The notes under the pieces were generated by a model. It was given only the letters and a program-made list of their open reading frames with translations, was not told the DNA's origin and ran no database searches. This document shows positions 51,806 to 51,821 of a stretch of DNA of 51,821 nt, piece after piece. The DNA is taken from positions 1 through 51,821 of the forward strand of contig SCFO01000012.1 in NCBI GenBank assembly GCA_004078665.1, read 5' to 3'. Both the position numbers and the translations under genes were made by a program. The DNA comes from Halobacillus fulvus. GTDB lineage: Bacteria; Bacillota; Bacilli; Bacillales; Halobacillaceae. How positions within the stretch are numbered: position 1 is the stretch's first letter; each line of letters starts with the position of its first letter.

Positions 51806-51821
51806 TTGAATCATAAGCGGA
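51806..51821 (+). CDS. Start of a probable transposase gene (cut by window edge)
   Basis: TTG AAT CAT AAG CGG begins eight bases after AAGGAGG, the last bases of the window. Upstream, AAGCCCTCCCGTAAG near 51750 looks like an insertion-sequence terminal repeat, and no promoter of a usual gene is visible. Only five codons are seen, so the product is a guess from context. Confidence 0.3.

Overview
The window looks like chromosome from a moderately halophilic, spore-forming member of the Bacillaceae (Halobacillus, Pontibacillus or a close relative). The basis is the Bacillus-type AGGAGG ribosome binding sites with frequent GTG/TTG starts, sigma-A promoters, a TGTNAN7TNACA GlnR/TnrA box, a cre site, a Spo0E-like micro-gene, a Bacillus megaterium-type gas vesicle operon, and rather acidic proteins. 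The genus is inferred.

Layout. 1-224: C-terminal end of a probable transposase. 462-1559: zinc alcohol dehydrogenase. 1798-5636 (minus): ascorbate-type PTS IIC and IIB with a PRD/EIIA regulator. 5827-7324: a RAYT (REP-associated Y1 transposase) gene flanked by its palindromic repeats, which recur between 0.36 and 14.2 kb and nowhere later. 7439-10462: ammonium transporter, GlnD-like nucleotidyltransferase and DnaQ-like exonuclease behind a GlnR/TnrA box. 10540-16060: GGDEF-EAL protein, QueC-like PP-loop protein, a small zinc-finger protein, a membrane coiled-coil protein and an SLH-domain protein. 16494-22688: twelve-gene gas vesicle operon, preceded by an orphan promoter/terminator unit that may be a small RNA. 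22735-26828: alanine dehydrogenase, its AdeR/PucR-type regulator and a YkvI-like transporter. 27085-29099: pseudouridine catabolism (psuK-psuG). 29270-31942: two acetamidase/formamidase-family genes separated by two inverted copies of a structured repeat. 32110-36818: glycerol uptake and kinase (glpFK) behind a cre site and a terminator-type leader, followed by PTS-dependent dihydroxyacetone kinase (dhaKLM). 36878-43271: Spo0E-like, FAH-family, PurU, FeS photolyase, SEC-C, DUF624 and DUF218 genes. 43463-44932: GH32 sucrase. 44950-47351: glaH-lhgO, the glutarate to 2-oxoglutarate route, behind a structured untranslated leader with a terminator. 47432-51566: a dctB-like binding protein with two small genes, divergent from the dctS-dctR two-component system. 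51592-51821: a truncated structured repeat and the start of another probable insertion sequence.

Themes. The genes mostly serve carbon and nitrogen scavenging (ammonium, alanine, amides, pseudouridine, glycerol/dihydroxyacetone, sucrose, glutarate, C4-dicarboxylates) and buoyancy. The items most worth follow-up are three repeat families (REP/RAYT; a second structured palindrome whose stems co-vary between five copies; a MITE-like element), the glaH leader RNA, the candidate RNA upstream of gvp, and the amt-nucleotidyltransferase-exonuclease operon that has no PII gene beside it.
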